Below, one piece after another: positions 32,285-41,416 of a stretch of DNA of 64,000 nt. The DNA is taken from NCBI RefSeq assembly GCF_046506625.1, contig NZ_JBKFFP010000001.1, positions 186,001 through 250,000 on the forward strand, in the 5' to 3' direction. Within the stretch, counting starts at the first letter, position 1. Every line of letters starts with the position of its first letter. This DNA is from Zhengella sedimenti. GTDB taxonomy: Bacteria; Pseudomonadota; Alphaproteobacteria; Rhizobiales; Rhizobiaceae. Position numbers and translations under genes: made by a program. The notes beneath the pieces were generated by a model, which saw nothing but the letters and a program-made list of their open reading frames with translations, did not search any database and had not been told where the DNA came from.

Positions 32285-32452
32285 GCGAGGAACTCCCAGG
32301 TTTGCAACGTCTTCCGGCCAGACGCCCCACCCTCTTTCGCCGGCGCAGAAGTGTGCGGTTGAATCGGCGCGAAGTCCAGCAGGGCGTTGCGACAGGGCGA
32401 TGACGGGGGAGCAAATGCCTGCGCCGGCATCAGGCTCGACGGCGGACACGGA

Positions 32453-32477
32453 AAAGGCCGGGATTTCCCGGCCTTTT
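32453..32477. terminator. Terminator of the small secreted-protein gene
   Basis: AAAAGGCCGG and CCGGCCTTTT pair with a 5-base loop; T-runs occur on both strands. It lies 26 bases past the stop at 32503 on the minus strand. Confidence 0.85.
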
Positions 32478-32502
32478 CGAGGGTGGGGTCTGCACGACCC
32501 GG

Positions 32503-32793
32503 TTACCTGTTGATATCGCGTTCCTCGATGGCGGGACCGTAATCGAGGTTCGGCTCCTCGCCCGCTTCTCCGGCCATCGTGGAATTGTCCGGGATCGAAG
32601 CTGTCGGCATGGTGTCGAGCAGCATCGGATCGGCATATCCACCGCGGTAGACATTCCTTTCGGCGGGACCCTTGTTGTATTCGTCCTGCACGGCGGCCGA
32701 GTAGTTACCATAAAGCTGCGGCGGCTCCTCGGCGAAGGCGGCGGTGGAAAGCGCGGCGCTAGCGGCGAAAGCTGCCAGAATCATCCGTTTCAT
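32503..32793 (-). CDS. Small exported hypothetical protein
   Basis: A 96-aa protein with a clear signal peptide (MKRMILAAFAASAALSTAAFAEE). The mature part is acidic, rich in N/Y/P/E, and contains no cysteine. I recognise no domain. AGGGAG precedes the start. It has its own terminator and sits between cpdB and the divergent arsR; the 246-base upstream region shows no GGAAC element. Confidence 0.68.
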   Translation of the reverse strand: MKRMILAAFAASAALSTAAFAEEPPQLYGNYSAAVQDEYNKGPAERNVYRGGYADPMLLDTMPTASIPDNSTMAGEAGEEPNLDYGPAIEERDINR

Positions 32794-33005
32794 GTCTGTA
32801 CTCCCTTGTTGACATTGATCGAATTCGTTGCCGGCTTCTCTGCGCCGGTCGTGTTGGAAACGGGCGCAACCGGCGTGTTGTTTCGTGAATGCGGGTAAAC
32901 AGTCGGTCACGAATTGTTTGACGTCCGGATGTGAACCAGGCACGGAAAATCACGTAAACGCGGCCCTTGCCGGGGATTGCTACTTGCCAGCAGGATGCGT
33001 TCGTG

Positions 33006-33021
33006 ATTATATTTCGATAAT
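33006..33021. promoter_or_regulatory. Candidate ArsR operator
   Basis: ATTAT-N6-ATAAT is a short A/T-rich inverted repeat 19 bases before the arsR start, in otherwise GC-rich DNA. ArsR-type repressors bind such imperfect A/T-rich dyads over their own promoters. Confidence 0.45.
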
Positions 33022-33039
33022 TCTGGAAATTTGGAATCA

Positions 33040-33378
33040 ATGGACAAGACGGCTGCCCTTTCCGCGCTTTCGGCCCTGTCGCAGGACATGCGCCTCGATG
33101 TGTTCCGCCTGCTGGTCCAGGCCGGCGGGACCGGCGTGGCGGCCGGCGACATCGCGCGGCGTCTCGACGCGCTGCCCAACACGCTGTCGGCGAACCTGAA
33201 GATCCTGGCGCAGGCCGGGCTCGTGCGGGCCGAGCGGCACGGGCGGACGATCCTCTACCATGCCGACTTCACCGGCATGCGCGACCTTCTCGCCTTCCTG
33301 ATGGAAGATTGCTGCAACGGGGCGCCGGAACTTTGCGCGCCCGTCATCGACGCCGTGACCTGCGGCTGTCCGGAGTGA
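33040..33378 (+). CDS. arsR: ArsR family repressor of the arsenic operon
   Basis: A 112-aa winged-helix repressor: helix-turn-helix DIARRLDALPNTLSANLKIL, wing RHGRTILYHAD. The C-terminus carries several cysteines (EDCCNG, ELC, TCGC), a likely trivalent-arsenic site; this placement differs from the helix-3 site of E. coli ArsR and resembles the C-terminal site type. Metalloid binding would release it from the operon. The ATG at 33040 is preferred over a TTG at 33031. arsC and aqpS follow at 6- and 4-base spacings. Confidence 0.9.
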   Translation: MDKTAALSALSALSQDMRLDVFRLLVQAGGTGVAAGDIARRLDALPNTLSANLKILAQAGLVRAERHGRTILYHADFTGMRDLLAFLMEDCCNGAPELCAPVIDAVTCGCPE

Positions 33379-33384
33379 CCCCCC

Positions 33385-33921
33385 TTGAAATCCAGGCCGA
33401 TCAACATCCTCATCCTGTGCACCGCAAATTCCGCGCGCTCGATCCTTGGCGAAGCGCTGATCCAGCGGCTCGGACAGGGCCGCTTCCGGGCCTTCTCGGC
33501 CGGATCGCAGCCACGCGGCATCCCCAACCCGACGGGCCTGAAACTGCTGGAAAGCCTCGGCCACGACATTTCCGGCTTCCGCTCCAAAAGCTGGGACGAA
33601 TTCGCCGGAGCCGACGCGCCGCAAATGGACATCGTGATTACCGTCTGCGATTCGGCAGCCGGCGAATCCTGCCCCTTGTGGCCCGGCGCGCCGGTCAAGG
33701 CGCATTGGGGCATTCCCGATCCGGCCGGCAAGGGCGAGACGGAGGAAGCGCGACTGGCCGCGTTCCGCCAGGCCTACGACCTGCTGGAAGCCCGCGTGGC
33801 CGCTCTCGCCGCCCTGCCGGTGGAAGAGATGAGCGCAGACGCCCTTTCAGCCGCCCTGGCAAGGATCGGCGCCATGGACGGCGCGACCGCCATGGCGCAG
33901 GCGCAGGACGCGGAGGGCTGA
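33385..33921 (+). CDS. arsC: Arsenate reductase, low-molecular-weight phosphatase type
   Basis: A 178-aa thioredoxin-coupled-type ArsC of the LMW-phosphatase fold. The P-loop is C12-T-A-N-S-A-R18-S (CX5R), followed by SAGSQPRGIPNP, and the C-terminal-loop region is VCDSAAGESCPLWPG, which supplies the redox cysteine, then HWGIPDPA with the general-acid Asp. It reduces arsenate to arsenite for export. An extended acidic helical tail (about 140-178) is longer than in minimal ArsC. The start codon is TTG at 33385. Middle gene of arsR-arsC-aqpS. Confidence 0.92.
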   Translation: MKSRPINILILCTANSARSILGEALIQRLGQGRFRAFSAGSQPRGIPNPTGLKLLESLGHDISGFRSKSWDEFAGADAPQMDIVITVCDSAAGESCPLWPGAPVKAHWGIPDPAGKGETEEARLAAFRQAYDLLEARVAALAALPVEEMSADALSAALARIGAMDGATAMAQAQDAEG

Positions 33922-33925
33922 TCGC

Positions 33926-34612
33926 GTGACATTCGACCTGAAACGACGCCTCGTGGCCGAGGCACTCGGTACCGGACTGCTGGTCGCCACCGTGGTCGGT
34001 TCGGGCATCATGGCGGACCGGCTGTCGGACGATGTCGCGGTTTCGCTGCTCGGCAACACGATCCCGACCGGGGCGATCCTGTTCGTTCTCATAACCACGC
34101 TGGGCCCGGTCTCCGGCGCCCATTTCAACCCCGCCGTCAGCGTGGCCTTCGCGATCCGGCGCAGCCTGCCTTTCGGCGAACTGGCACCCTATGTGCTGGC
34201 GCAGATCGCCGGGGGCATTGCAGGATCGCTTCTCGCCCATGCCATGTTCGAACTCGACATCGTGCAGTTCTCGCAAACGGCGCGCACCGGCGGCGGCCAG
34301 TGGATCGCCGAAATCGTTGCCACCTTCGGCCTCGTCTTCACGATCTTCGCGGGCATACGATTCAGGCCGGAGGCGGTGCCGGCCCTTGTCGGCCTCTACA
34401 TCACCGCGGCCTACTGGTTCACTGCATCAACGTCCTTTGCCAACCCCGCCGTGGCGGTTGCGCGTGCCTTTTCCGACACGTTCGCAGGCATCAGGCCCGC
34501 CGACATGCCCATGTTCATCCTCATGGAAATCGCCGGCGCCCTGGCAGCCGCCGCGTTTTCCGGCTGGCTGTTCGCAGGCGGGCGGAACCGGGAACCGGTG
34601 CGGCCTGCCTGA
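33926..34612 (+). CDS. aqpS: Arsenite-conducting aquaglyceroporin (AqpS-like MIP channel)
   Basis: A 228-aa major-intrinsic-protein channel with six predicted helices and two NPA boxes: GAHFNPAVSVAF and SFANPAVAVARAF. The residue after the second NPA is Val, where most aquaporins have the selectivity-filter Arg. The arsenic-operon channel AqpS of Sinorhizobium meliloti shares this substitution and lets arsenite, made by ArsC, leave down its gradient. No ArsB or Acr3 pump is present, so this channel probably is the exit route. GTG start at 33926, 4 bases after arsC. Confidence 0.88.
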   Translation: MTFDLKRRLVAEALGTGLLVATVVGSGIMADRLSDDVAVSLLGNTIPTGAILFVLITTLGPVSGAHFNPAVSVAFAIRRSLPFGELAPYVLAQIAGGIAGSLLAHAMFELDIVQFSQTARTGGGQWIAEIVATFGLVFTIFAGIRFRPEAVPALVGLYITAAYWFTASTSFANPAVAVARAFSDTFAGIRPADMPMFILMEIAGALAAAAFSGWLFAGGRNREPVRPA

Positions 34613-34739
34613 CCTGCCGCATTGCAGCAAGTTGGCCGAATTGCGGCTTTGCGTGCCGGTCAAAAAGGGCTAAACAGCGGTCAATGGACGTGGCCGGCCC
34701 GGCCGCGCCCGCCCGCGTTTCGAGCCAGACGGACAGGTC

Positions 34740-35714
34740 ATGACCCAGATCACTTCCACACCGAAACTCGTTACCATCTTCGGCGGCTCCGGCTTTGTCG
34801 GCCGTCACACGGTGCGCGCGCTGGCCAAGCGCGGCTACCGCATCCGCGTGGCCTGCCGCCGGCCCAATCTCGCCGGCCACCTGCAGCCGCTGGGCAATGT
34901 CGGACAGATCCAGGCCGTTCAGGCCAACCTGCGCAACCGCGCCTCCATCGACCGGGTCATCCAAGGTTCCGACCACGTCATCAACCTGGTCGGCATCCTC
35001 CACGAGGGCGGCAAGCAGACCTTCCAGTCGGTCCAGGCCTTCGGCGCCCGCGCCGTGGCCGAGGCCGCGCGTGCCATCGGCGCCAGCCTGACGCATGTCT
35101 CGGCCATCGGCGCGGACGGGAATTCGCCCGCCGACTATGCGCGCACCAAGGCTGCCGGCGAAAAGGCCGTGTTCGAGACGCTGCCCGATGCAATCGTCAT
35201 CCGGCCCTCCATCGTGTTCGGACCCGAGGACGACTTCTTCAACCGTTTCGCGGAAATGGCGCGGTTCTCGCCGGTCCTGCCGCTCATCGGCGGCGGCACG
35301 ACGAAGTTCCAGCCGGTCTTCGTCGGCGACCTCGCTGAAGTCATCGCGCAGACCGTGGAAGGCAAGGCCGCGGGCGGACGGATCTACGAGATCGGCGGAC
35401 CGGAAGTGATGACGTTCCGCGAGTGCCTCGAGGAGATGCTGTCGGCCATCGATCGCAAGCGTGCCCTTGTCTCCGTTCCCTGGGCCGTCGCGCGCCTTCA
35501 GGGCAAGATCCTGGGCATGCTGCCTAACCCGATGCTGACGGCTGACCAGGTGGAAATGCTGAAAACCGACAATGTCGTCTCTGAGGCGGCGAAGGCGGAA
35601 GGGCGCACCATCGCGGCCTTCGGCATCACGCCGCGTTCCGCCGAGGCGATTCTTCCGGGCTACCTGTGGCGCTACCGGCCGGCCGGCCAGTTCACCCGCA
35701 AGGGCGCGGCATAA
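34740..35714 (+). CDS. Complex I NDUFA9-subunit-family / NAD(P)-binding protein
   Basis: A 324-aa atypical SDR with an N-terminal Rossmann motif (KLVTIFGGSGFVGRHTVRAL) and the family's YARTKAAGE segment (Tyr and Lys present). It aligns with the NDUFA9-like proteins associated with mitochondrial and alphaproteobacterial complex I assembly, and with ubiquinone-linked NAD(P)H-binding proteins. A role in NADH dehydrogenase stability is inferred from the family name. The TauE-type gene follows 3 bases later, and uppP lies convergent beyond it, an order common in Rhizobiales. Confidence 0.87.
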   Translation: MTQITSTPKLVTIFGGSGFVGRHTVRALAKRGYRIRVACRRPNLAGHLQPLGNVGQIQAVQANLRNRASIDRVIQGSDHVINLVGILHEGGKQTFQSVQAFGARAVAEAARAIGASLTHVSAIGADGNSPADYARTKAAGEKAVFETLPDAIVIRPSIVFGPEDDFFNRFAEMARFSPVLPLIGGGTTKFQPVFVGDLAEVIAQTVEGKAAGGRIYEIGGPEVMTFRECLEEMLSAIDRKRALVSVPWAVARLQGKILGMLPNPMLTADQVEMLKTDNVVSEAAKAEGRTIAAFGITPRSAEAILPGYLWRYRPAGQFTRKGAA

Positions 35715-35717
35715 CGG

Positions 35718-36488
35718 TTGGACGCGTTCGCCGCCTTCCTGCCCGACACGCTTTCCGGCGGCGCGGCGCTCCTGCTTGTCGCCGCCAGCTTCTTCACCTC
35801 GGCGCTGACGGCCGCCTTCGGCGTCGGCGGCGGGTTGTTCATGCTGGCGCTGATGGGCGTGATGATCCCGGTCGCAGCCCTCATCCCGGTGCATGGCGCG
35901 GTGCAACTCGGCTCCAACACGGGCCGGGCATGGCGGCAGCGGGCGCATGTCAACACCGCCATCCTGCTCCCCTTCCTGGCCGGCGCGATCGCCGGTTCGC
36001 TGGCCGGCGGCTATTTCGTGACGGAAATTCCCGACGCGGCGATGAAGCTGATGCTGGGGCTTTTCATCATCGTGGTGACCTGGGCGAAGATCCCGGGCTT
36101 CGACCGGCTTTCAGCCGCGGGTCTGGCGGCCGGCGGCGGCGTGCTGGGCTTCGTCACCATGCTTGTCGGTGCCACGGGGCCGATGATGGCCGCGTTCCTG
36201 TCGAAAATCCTTCCCTCCGACCGCAAGGCGCTGGTGGCCACCCATGCCCTGCTGATGAGCGTGCTGCATGCACTCAAGATCGCGGTGTTCGGCGCGCTCG
36301 GTTTCGCCTTCGCGCAATGGGTGCCGCTCGTCGCGGCCATGATCGCCACCGGCTATGCCGGGACGCTGTGGGGAACCGCGCTGCTCGACAGGATGCCGGA
36401 AGACGCCTTCCGCAAGGGCTTCCGCATCCTGCTCACCCTGCTTGCCATCGACATGATCCGGCGCGGCGCGATGGCCTGGGCGGGCTGA
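35718..36488 (+). CDS. TauE/SafE family membrane permease
   Basis: A 256-aa polytopic protein with about seven or eight helices and the family repeat motif GVGGGLFMLALMGVMIP near residue 35, with a second copy-like GGGVLGFVTMLVGATGP near 140. TauE/SafE proteins move sulfite, sulfoacetate or related anions; the substrate is unknown. Begins at TTG 35718, three bases after the previous stop, so it is translationally coupled. Its stop is 3 bases from the convergent uppP stop. Confidence 0.87.
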   Translation: MDAFAAFLPDTLSGGAALLLVAASFFTSALTAAFGVGGGLFMLALMGVMIPVAALIPVHGAVQLGSNTGRAWRQRAHVNTAILLPFLAGAIAGSLAGGYFVTEIPDAAMKLMLGLFIIVVTWAKIPGFDRLSAAGLAAGGGVLGFVTMLVGATGPMMAAFLSKILPSDRKALVATHALLMSVLHALKIAVFGALGFAFAQWVPLVAAMIATGYAGTLWGTALLDRMPEDAFRKGFRILLTLLAIDMIRRGAMAWAG

Positions 36489-36491
36489 ACC

Positions 36492-37298
36492 TCAGCCCCA
36501 GATCATGAGCGCAGCCATGCCGATGCCGCCGACGATCAGGCGCCACCAGCCGAACAGCGCGTATCCATGCTTCGAGACATAGTCGAGCAGGTAGCGCACG
36601 ACGATGACGGCAACGAAGAAGGCGGAGACGAAGCCGACCGTGATGATGGGCAGGTCGGCGGCGGTCAGGATGTCACGGTTCTTGTAGAGATCGTAGGCGA
36701 AGGCGCCGACCATGGTCGGCATGGCCAGGAAGAAGGAAAACTCCGCCGCGGAGCGCTTGTCCGTGCCGAGCAGCAGCGCGCCGACGATGGTGGAGCCGGA
36801 CCGCGACGTGCCGGGAATCATGGCCAGGCACTGGAACAGGCCGATGCCGAGATAGACATGCATGGGATAGTCCATGATGTCGCGATACTTCGGCGTGAGC
36901 GCCCAGCGGTCGACCCACAGCAGGATGACCCCGCCGATGATCAGCGTCGTGCAGATCAGCATTGGCGATTCGAACAGCACGGTCTTGATGAAGTCATGTG
37001 CAAGCGCGCCGATCACGGCGGCCGGCAGGAAGGCGACAAGGATGCCGGCGACGAAGCGCTGCGTGGTGCGGTCACGCGGCAGGTCAACGAGGATGCGCCA
37101 GAGGCGGGTGAAGTAGACCGTGAGGATGGCCAGGATCGCACCAAGCTGGATGAGCACCTCGAAGGCCTTGCCGGTGGATTCGAAGCCTAGGAAATGGCCG
37201 GCCAGCAGGATATGGCCGGTCGAGGAGACCGGAATGAACTCGGTCAACCCCTCCAGCAGGCCGAGTGCGAGGGCATCGGCGATGGACTGTTCGGCCAT
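36492..37298 (-). CDS. uppP: Undecaprenyl-diphosphate phosphatase
   Basis: UppP (BacA) recycles the lipid carrier of cell-wall synthesis by removing a phosphate from undecaprenyl diphosphate; overproduction gives bacitracin resistance. The 268-aa integral membrane protein has both catalytic motifs: GLLEGLTEFIPVSSTGH (E-rich motif) and PGTSRSGSTIVGALLLG. The start at 37298 yields MAEQSIADALALG; a start at 37331 would add a charged 11-residue leader. Monocistronic and convergent with the TauE-type gene. Confidence 0.95.
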   Translation of the reverse strand: MAEQSIADALALGLLEGLTEFIPVSSTGHILLAGHFLGFESTGKAFEVLIQLGAILAILTVYFTRLWRILVDLPRDRTTQRFVAGILVAFLPAAVIGALAHDFIKTVLFESPMLICTTLIIGGVILLWVDRWALTPKYRDIMDYPMHVYLGIGLFQCLAMIPGTSRSGSTIVGALLLGTDKRSAAEFSFFLAMPTMVGAFAYDLYKNRDILTAADLPIITVGFVSAFFVAVIVVRYLLDYVSKHGYALFGWWRLIVGGIGMAALMIWG

Positions 37299-37463
37299 GG
37301 TGGCGGTCTCCGTACGGTCAGGTCGGCGCAAGGCGGGTTCGCTTGTCAGCCGCCCATGCAGCCCCTATACCCGGAAACGGTTCACAGATCGTATCGCGAA
37401 TCGACGGGCGCAGGGAGGTTTAGCGCTTCACGGATCGCAAGACCAGAACCGACCGGAGCCCCC

Positions 37464-38156
37464 ATGCTGACCCTGTTTCACCACACGATGATTGCCGGTT
37501 GCCGCCATGTGCGCCTGATCCTGGGCGAGTATGGCGAGGAGATTTCGCTGATCGAGGAAAAACCCTGGGTCCGGCGCAAGGAATTCCTGCAGATCAACCC
37601 GGCCGGCACGCTGCCCTTGCTGCTCGCCGAGCATGACGCGCCCATCCCCGGCGCCATGGTGATCGCCGAATATCTCGACGAGACGCGCGGCGCGCTGATG
37701 CGCGGCAAGCGGCTTTTCGCCGACGACCCGTTCGAGCGTGCCGAGATCCGGCGCCTGTGCGAATGGTACCTCGTCAAATGCGAGACCGAAGTGACGCGCC
37801 ACATGGTGCGCGAACGAGTGTTCAAGCCGATGATGCCGGCCTCCATGGGTGGCGGTTCCCCGGAAGCGGCGGCGCTGCGCGCGGCGCGCGCCAATGTGCG
37901 CCAGCACATGAAATACACCAACTGGCTGGCCGCCAACCGCAACTGGCTGGCGGGGCCTTCCATCACCTATGCCGACATGGCCGCCGGCGCGGCCATTTCC
38001 ATTCTCGACTATCTCGGCGAGATCGAATGGAACGACTATCCGGCGGCCCGCGACTGGTACGCGCGGCTGAAGTCGCGTCCCGCCTTCCGGCCGCTGCTGA
38101 CCGAGCGCGTGCAGGGCCTGCCGCCGGTCTCGCATTACCCGGATCCGGATTTCTGA
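37464..38156 (+). CDS. Glutathione S-transferase family protein
   Basis: A 230-aa protein with an N-terminal thioredoxin-like GST domain (MLTLFHHTMIAGCRHVRLIL, then NPAGTLPLLL with the cis-Pro, and GAMVIAEYLDE, residues that bind the gamma-Glu of glutathione) and an all-helical C-terminal domain from about residue 90. The substrate is unknown. CCGGAG lies upstream of the ATG at 37464. Its stop overlaps the queG start (TGATG), and queG in turn overlaps the epimerase gene, so the three are coupled. Confidence 0.9.
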   Translation: MLTLFHHTMIAGCRHVRLILGEYGEEISLIEEKPWVRRKEFLQINPAGTLPLLLAEHDAPIPGAMVIAEYLDETRGALMRGKRLFADDPFERAEIRRLCEWYLVKCETEVTRHMVRERVFKPMMPASMGGGSPEAAALRAARANVRQHMKYTNWLAANRNWLAGPSITYADMAAGAAISILDYLGEIEWNDYPAARDWYARLKSRPAFRPLLTERVQGLPPVSHYPDPDF

Positions 38157-39304
38157 TGCCGCATGCCCCGCGTGACGCCGCTGCCCGGCTGACCGCCTTC
38201 CTGCGCCGCGAGGCGGTTGCCGCCGGGTTCGACGCGGTCGCGGTGACATCGCCGGACAGCATTCCGCAGGCCGCCGGGCGCCTGGCGGAATTCCTGGCGG
38301 CAGGACGCCACGGCTCGATGGCATGGATGGCAGAAACGGCTGAACGGCGCGGCGCGCCCGGCGCCCTGTGGCCGGAGGTGCGCTCCGTCGTCATGCTGGC
38401 GATGAATTACGGCCCGGCGCACGATCCGATGGCCGTGCTATCGCAAGGCGATCGCGCCGCGATCTCCGTTTATGCCCAGAACCGGGATTACCACGACATC
38501 ATCAAGGGGCGGCTGAAGACCATTGCCGGCAAGCTGGCGGCGCGCGCCGGATCGGACGTCAAGGTGTTCGTCGACACCGCGCCGGTGATGGAAAAGCCGC
38601 TGGCCGAGGCCGCCGGGCTCGGCTGGCAGGGGAAACACACCAATCTGGTCAGCCGCGCCTTTGGCTCCTGGCTCTTCCTCGGCTCCATCTTCACGACCGC
38701 CGAACTGGAGCATGACGCGCCGGAGCGCGACCATTGCGGCTCCTGCCGCGCCTGCCTCGACATCTGCCCGACGGACGCCTTTCCCGCACCCTACCAGCTC
38801 GACGCGCGGCGCTGCATTTCCTATCTCACGATCGAGCACAAGGGGACCATCCCGCATGCGTTGCGCCCGGCCATGGGCAACCGCATCTATGGCTGCGACG
38901 ACTGCCTGGCAGTGTGCCCGTGGAACAAGTTCGCGCAGTCCGCCCGCGAGGCAAAGCTGAAGGCACGCGACGACCTGACCGCGCCGCGCCTTGCGGACCT
39001 CCTTGCGCTTGACGATAGCGCCTTCCGGGCCATGTTCTCCGGATCGCCGGTCAAGCGGATCGGACGCGACCGGTTCCTGCGCAATGTCCTGATCGCAGCC
39101 GGAAACAGCGGCGAGCCGGCGCTGGTCGGGGCGGTGGTTCCGCTGCTTTACGACGCGGCGCCGCAGGTGCGGGCCATGGCTGTCTGGGCCTTGGCGCGGC
39201 TTGGCAGCCGGGAGCGGCTTCGCGCAACGGCGGGAAGGCTTGCCGGGGACATGGATGAAGACGTGCGGGCGGAATGGGCGCTCGCCATGGAGGGTGAAGA
39301 CTGA
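38156..39304 (+). CDS. queG: Epoxyqueuosine reductase
   Basis: QueG makes the last step of queuosine synthesis in tRNA, reducing epoxyqueuosine with a cobalamin and two [4Fe-4S] clusters. The 382-aa product has DUF1730-type N-terminal B12-binding region (residues about 50-140), the cysteine clusters CGSCRACLDICPTDAF and CDDCLAVCPWN, and a C-terminal HEAT-like repeat region (LVGAVVPLLYDAAPQVRAMA). Size is normal. It sits between the GST and epimerase genes with 1-base overlaps on both sides. Confidence 0.94.
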   Translation: MPHAPRDAAARLTAFLRREAVAAGFDAVAVTSPDSIPQAAGRLAEFLAAGRHGSMAWMAETAERRGAPGALWPEVRSVVMLAMNYGPAHDPMAVLSQGDRAAISVYAQNRDYHDIIKGRLKTIAGKLAARAGSDVKVFVDTAPVMEKPLAEAAGLGWQGKHTNLVSRAFGSWLFLGSIFTTAELEHDAPERDHCGSCRACLDICPTDAFPAPYQLDARRCISYLTIEHKGTIPHALRPAMGNRIYGCDDCLAVCPWNKFAQSAREAKLKARDDLTAPRLADLLALDDSAFRAMFSGSPVKRIGRDRFLRNVLIAAGNSGEPALVGAVVPLLYDAAPQVRAMAVWALARLGSRERLRATAGRLAGDMDEDVRAEWALAMEGED

Positions 39305-40170
39305 TGCGGCTTTTCCTGTTTGGCGCCGGCTATTCCGGCAAGGCGATTGCCCGTGCCTTTGCCGACGGCGCCCGCTGGATCGTCGGCACCACACGCTCGG
39401 AAGACAATTTCTCCGATCTCGAAGCCGCGCATATCGAGCCCTATGTCTTCACCGGCGCGGCCGACGTGGCCATGCTGCCGCTGGAATACATGACGCACAT
39501 GGCCGTCACGATCCCGCCAGACCGGGACGGCTGCCCGGCGCTCGCCGCTGCCGGCAAACTCTTCGAAGAGCACATGCCGGCCCTTTCATGGGTCGGCTAC
39601 CTGTCCACGGTCGGCGTCTACGGCGATCACGGCGGCGCCTGGATCGACGAGACGGCGAAGTGCCGGCCGGCAGCGGACCGGTCCGTCAGGCGGCTGAAGG
39701 CGGAGGAGCAATGGCTGGCCTTCGGCGAGCGGACCGGCATCCCCGTCTCGATCATGCGCCTGCCGGGGATCTACGGGCCGGGACGGAACGCGCTTGTCAC
39801 GGTTGCCGAAGGCAAGGCGCGCCGCCTGATCAAGCCCGGACAGGTGTTCAACCGCGTGCATGTGGACGATATCGGGCGGGCTGCGCTTTTCCTGGCCCGC
39901 AACAGGGCCGGCGGCATCTTCAACGTGACCGACAACGAACCGGCGCCGCCGCAGGACGTGATCACTCATGCCTGCGCGCTGATGGGCGTGGAACCGCCGC
40001 CGGAACAGGATTTCGAGACGGCGGACCTGTCTCCCATGGCGCGGTCCTTCTATGGCGAGAACAAGCGGGTTTCCAACGGAAAGCTCACGGCGATGGGTTT
40101 CGAGCCTGCCTATCCCGATTACCGCGCCGCGCTGGATGCGATGTGGGCGGACGGAAGCTGGCGCGGATAA
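39304..40170 (+). CDS. NAD-dependent epimerase/dehydratase-type (extended SDR) protein
   Basis: A 288-aa extended SDR starting with a short Rossmann motif (MRLFLFGAGYSGKAIARAF), then the catalytic-type Ser-Thr segment GYLSTVGVYGDHGGAWIDE and PGIYGPGRNAL near residue 155. The canonical YxxxK is not obvious: RRLKAEEQWLAF occupies that place, with Lys but no clear Tyr. It resembles YeeZ-like atypical SDRs of unknown function. Coupled to queG by a TGATG overlap. Confidence 0.8.
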   Translation: MRLFLFGAGYSGKAIARAFADGARWIVGTTRSEDNFSDLEAAHIEPYVFTGAADVAMLPLEYMTHMAVTIPPDRDGCPALAAAGKLFEEHMPALSWVGYLSTVGVYGDHGGAWIDETAKCRPAADRSVRRLKAEEQWLAFGERTGIPVSIMRLPGIYGPGRNALVTVAEGKARRLIKPGQVFNRVHVDDIGRAALFLARNRAGGIFNVTDNEPAPPQDVITHACALMGVEPPPEQDFETADLSPMARSFYGENKRVSNGKLTAMGFEPAYPDYRAALDAMWADGSWRG

Positions 40171-40307
40171 CGTGCCTTGCCGCCGGCCTTCGGCAGGCAG
40201 GCAAATCATGATACCGTCGCGATCACATTCGCGCGCGCGTCAAGGAAGCGTTAACCAACGCCGTCCGAGGCTGGCGTGGATGCCGCACCGGCACAGGATA
40301 CCGAGCC

Positions 40308-41333
40308 ATGATCAGGACGCTTTGCACTCTTGCCGCCAGCCTTGCCCTGGCCGCCATGCTTGCCGCGCCGGCCGGCGCCGAGCCGCTGGCGAAAAACCTT
40401 TTCGGCAACAAGGCGCTTCCGGCCGCGACGGCGCCCGCCGCCCATGGCTTCTATTCCAAGGGCTGCTTCTCGGGCGGTGTCGCGATTGCCGCCGACGGCC
40501 CCCACTGGCAGGCGATGCGCCTGTCGCGCAACCGGCGCTGGGGCCATCCGGACATGATCGCGCTCTTGGAAAAGCTGTCGCGCGAGGGCCACGCGGACGG
40601 CTGGAACGGCCTGATGGTCGGCGACATTTCGCAGCCGCGCGGCGGGCCCATGCTGTCCGGCCATGCCTCGCACCAGATCGGGCTCGACGCGGACATCTGG
40701 TTCACGCCCATGCCCGACCGGCGCCTGTCGAAACAGGAGCGCGAGACCATCAGCGCGGTTTCCATGCTCAAGGGCGATTCGCTCCTTGTCGACGACAGGA
40801 AGTGGACACGTGCGCATGAGGCCATCCTGCGGCGTGCCGCCAGCTATCCGGAAGTCGAGCGCATACTCGTCCATCCCGGCATCAAGAAGAAGCTGTGCGA
40901 CACGGTGACCGGCAACCGCGCATGGCTGTCCAAGGTCCGGCCCTTCTGGGGACACCATTACCACTTCCACATCCGCATCGGCTGCCCGGCCGGATCGCCG
41001 GGTTGCAAGGGACAGGCCGCGCCGCCCCGTTCGGAGGGATGCGACAAGTCCCTGGCATGGTGGTTCACCGACGAACCGTGGCGGCCGGCCAAGCCCGGCG
41101 CGAAGCAGAAGCCCAAGGCGCGCGACGTCATGACCATGGCGAGCCTGCCGGCGGCCTGCCGCGCGGTGCTGAACGCACCCTCGCCGGTGTCGGAGGCCGC
41201 CGTCACGGTGACCGGGACGGGCAGCGTGGCCATGGCCGGCGCCAGCAGCGGCCTGCCGCCCCTTGCCCGGTCCTTCGCGCCGCTTCCCGCCGGGCCCGCC
41301 ATCCCGGTGCCCTCGCCCCGCCCGGGACGCTGA
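40308..41333 (+). CDS. mepA: Penicillin-insensitive murein endopeptidase
   Basis: MepA is a periplasmic LAS-family zinc metallopeptidase that cuts D-Ala-mDAP cross-links in peptidoglycan. The 341-aa precursor has a signal peptide (MIRTLCTLAASLALAAMLAAPAGA), the substrate/zinc motif LSGHASHQIGLDADIWF (H and D ligands) and WGHHYHFHIRIGCP (H-x-H). Paired cysteines along the domain probably form disulfides. A proline-rich, low-complexity C-terminal tail of about 60 residues follows the catalytic domain. Confidence 0.94.
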   Translation: MIRTLCTLAASLALAAMLAAPAGAEPLAKNLFGNKALPAATAPAAHGFYSKGCFSGGVAIAADGPHWQAMRLSRNRRWGHPDMIALLEKLSREGHADGWNGLMVGDISQPRGGPMLSGHASHQIGLDADIWFTPMPDRRLSKQERETISAVSMLKGDSLLVDDRKWTRAHEAILRRAASYPEVERILVHPGIKKKLCDTVTGNRAWLSKVRPFWGHHYHFHIRIGCPAGSPGCKGQAAPPRSEGCDKSLAWWFTDEPWRPAKPGAKQKPKARDVMTMASLPAACRAVLNAPSPVSEAAVTVTGTGSVAMAGASSGLPPLARSFAPLPAGPAIPVPSPRPGR

Positions 41334-41416
41334 GCGGGACTGGTCTTGGCGGCCGCTTGCGGCTATGAAGGCGCGCCGGCGCAAGGCCGGCAGCTTGAAG
41401 GGGTCGCACGGCAGGC

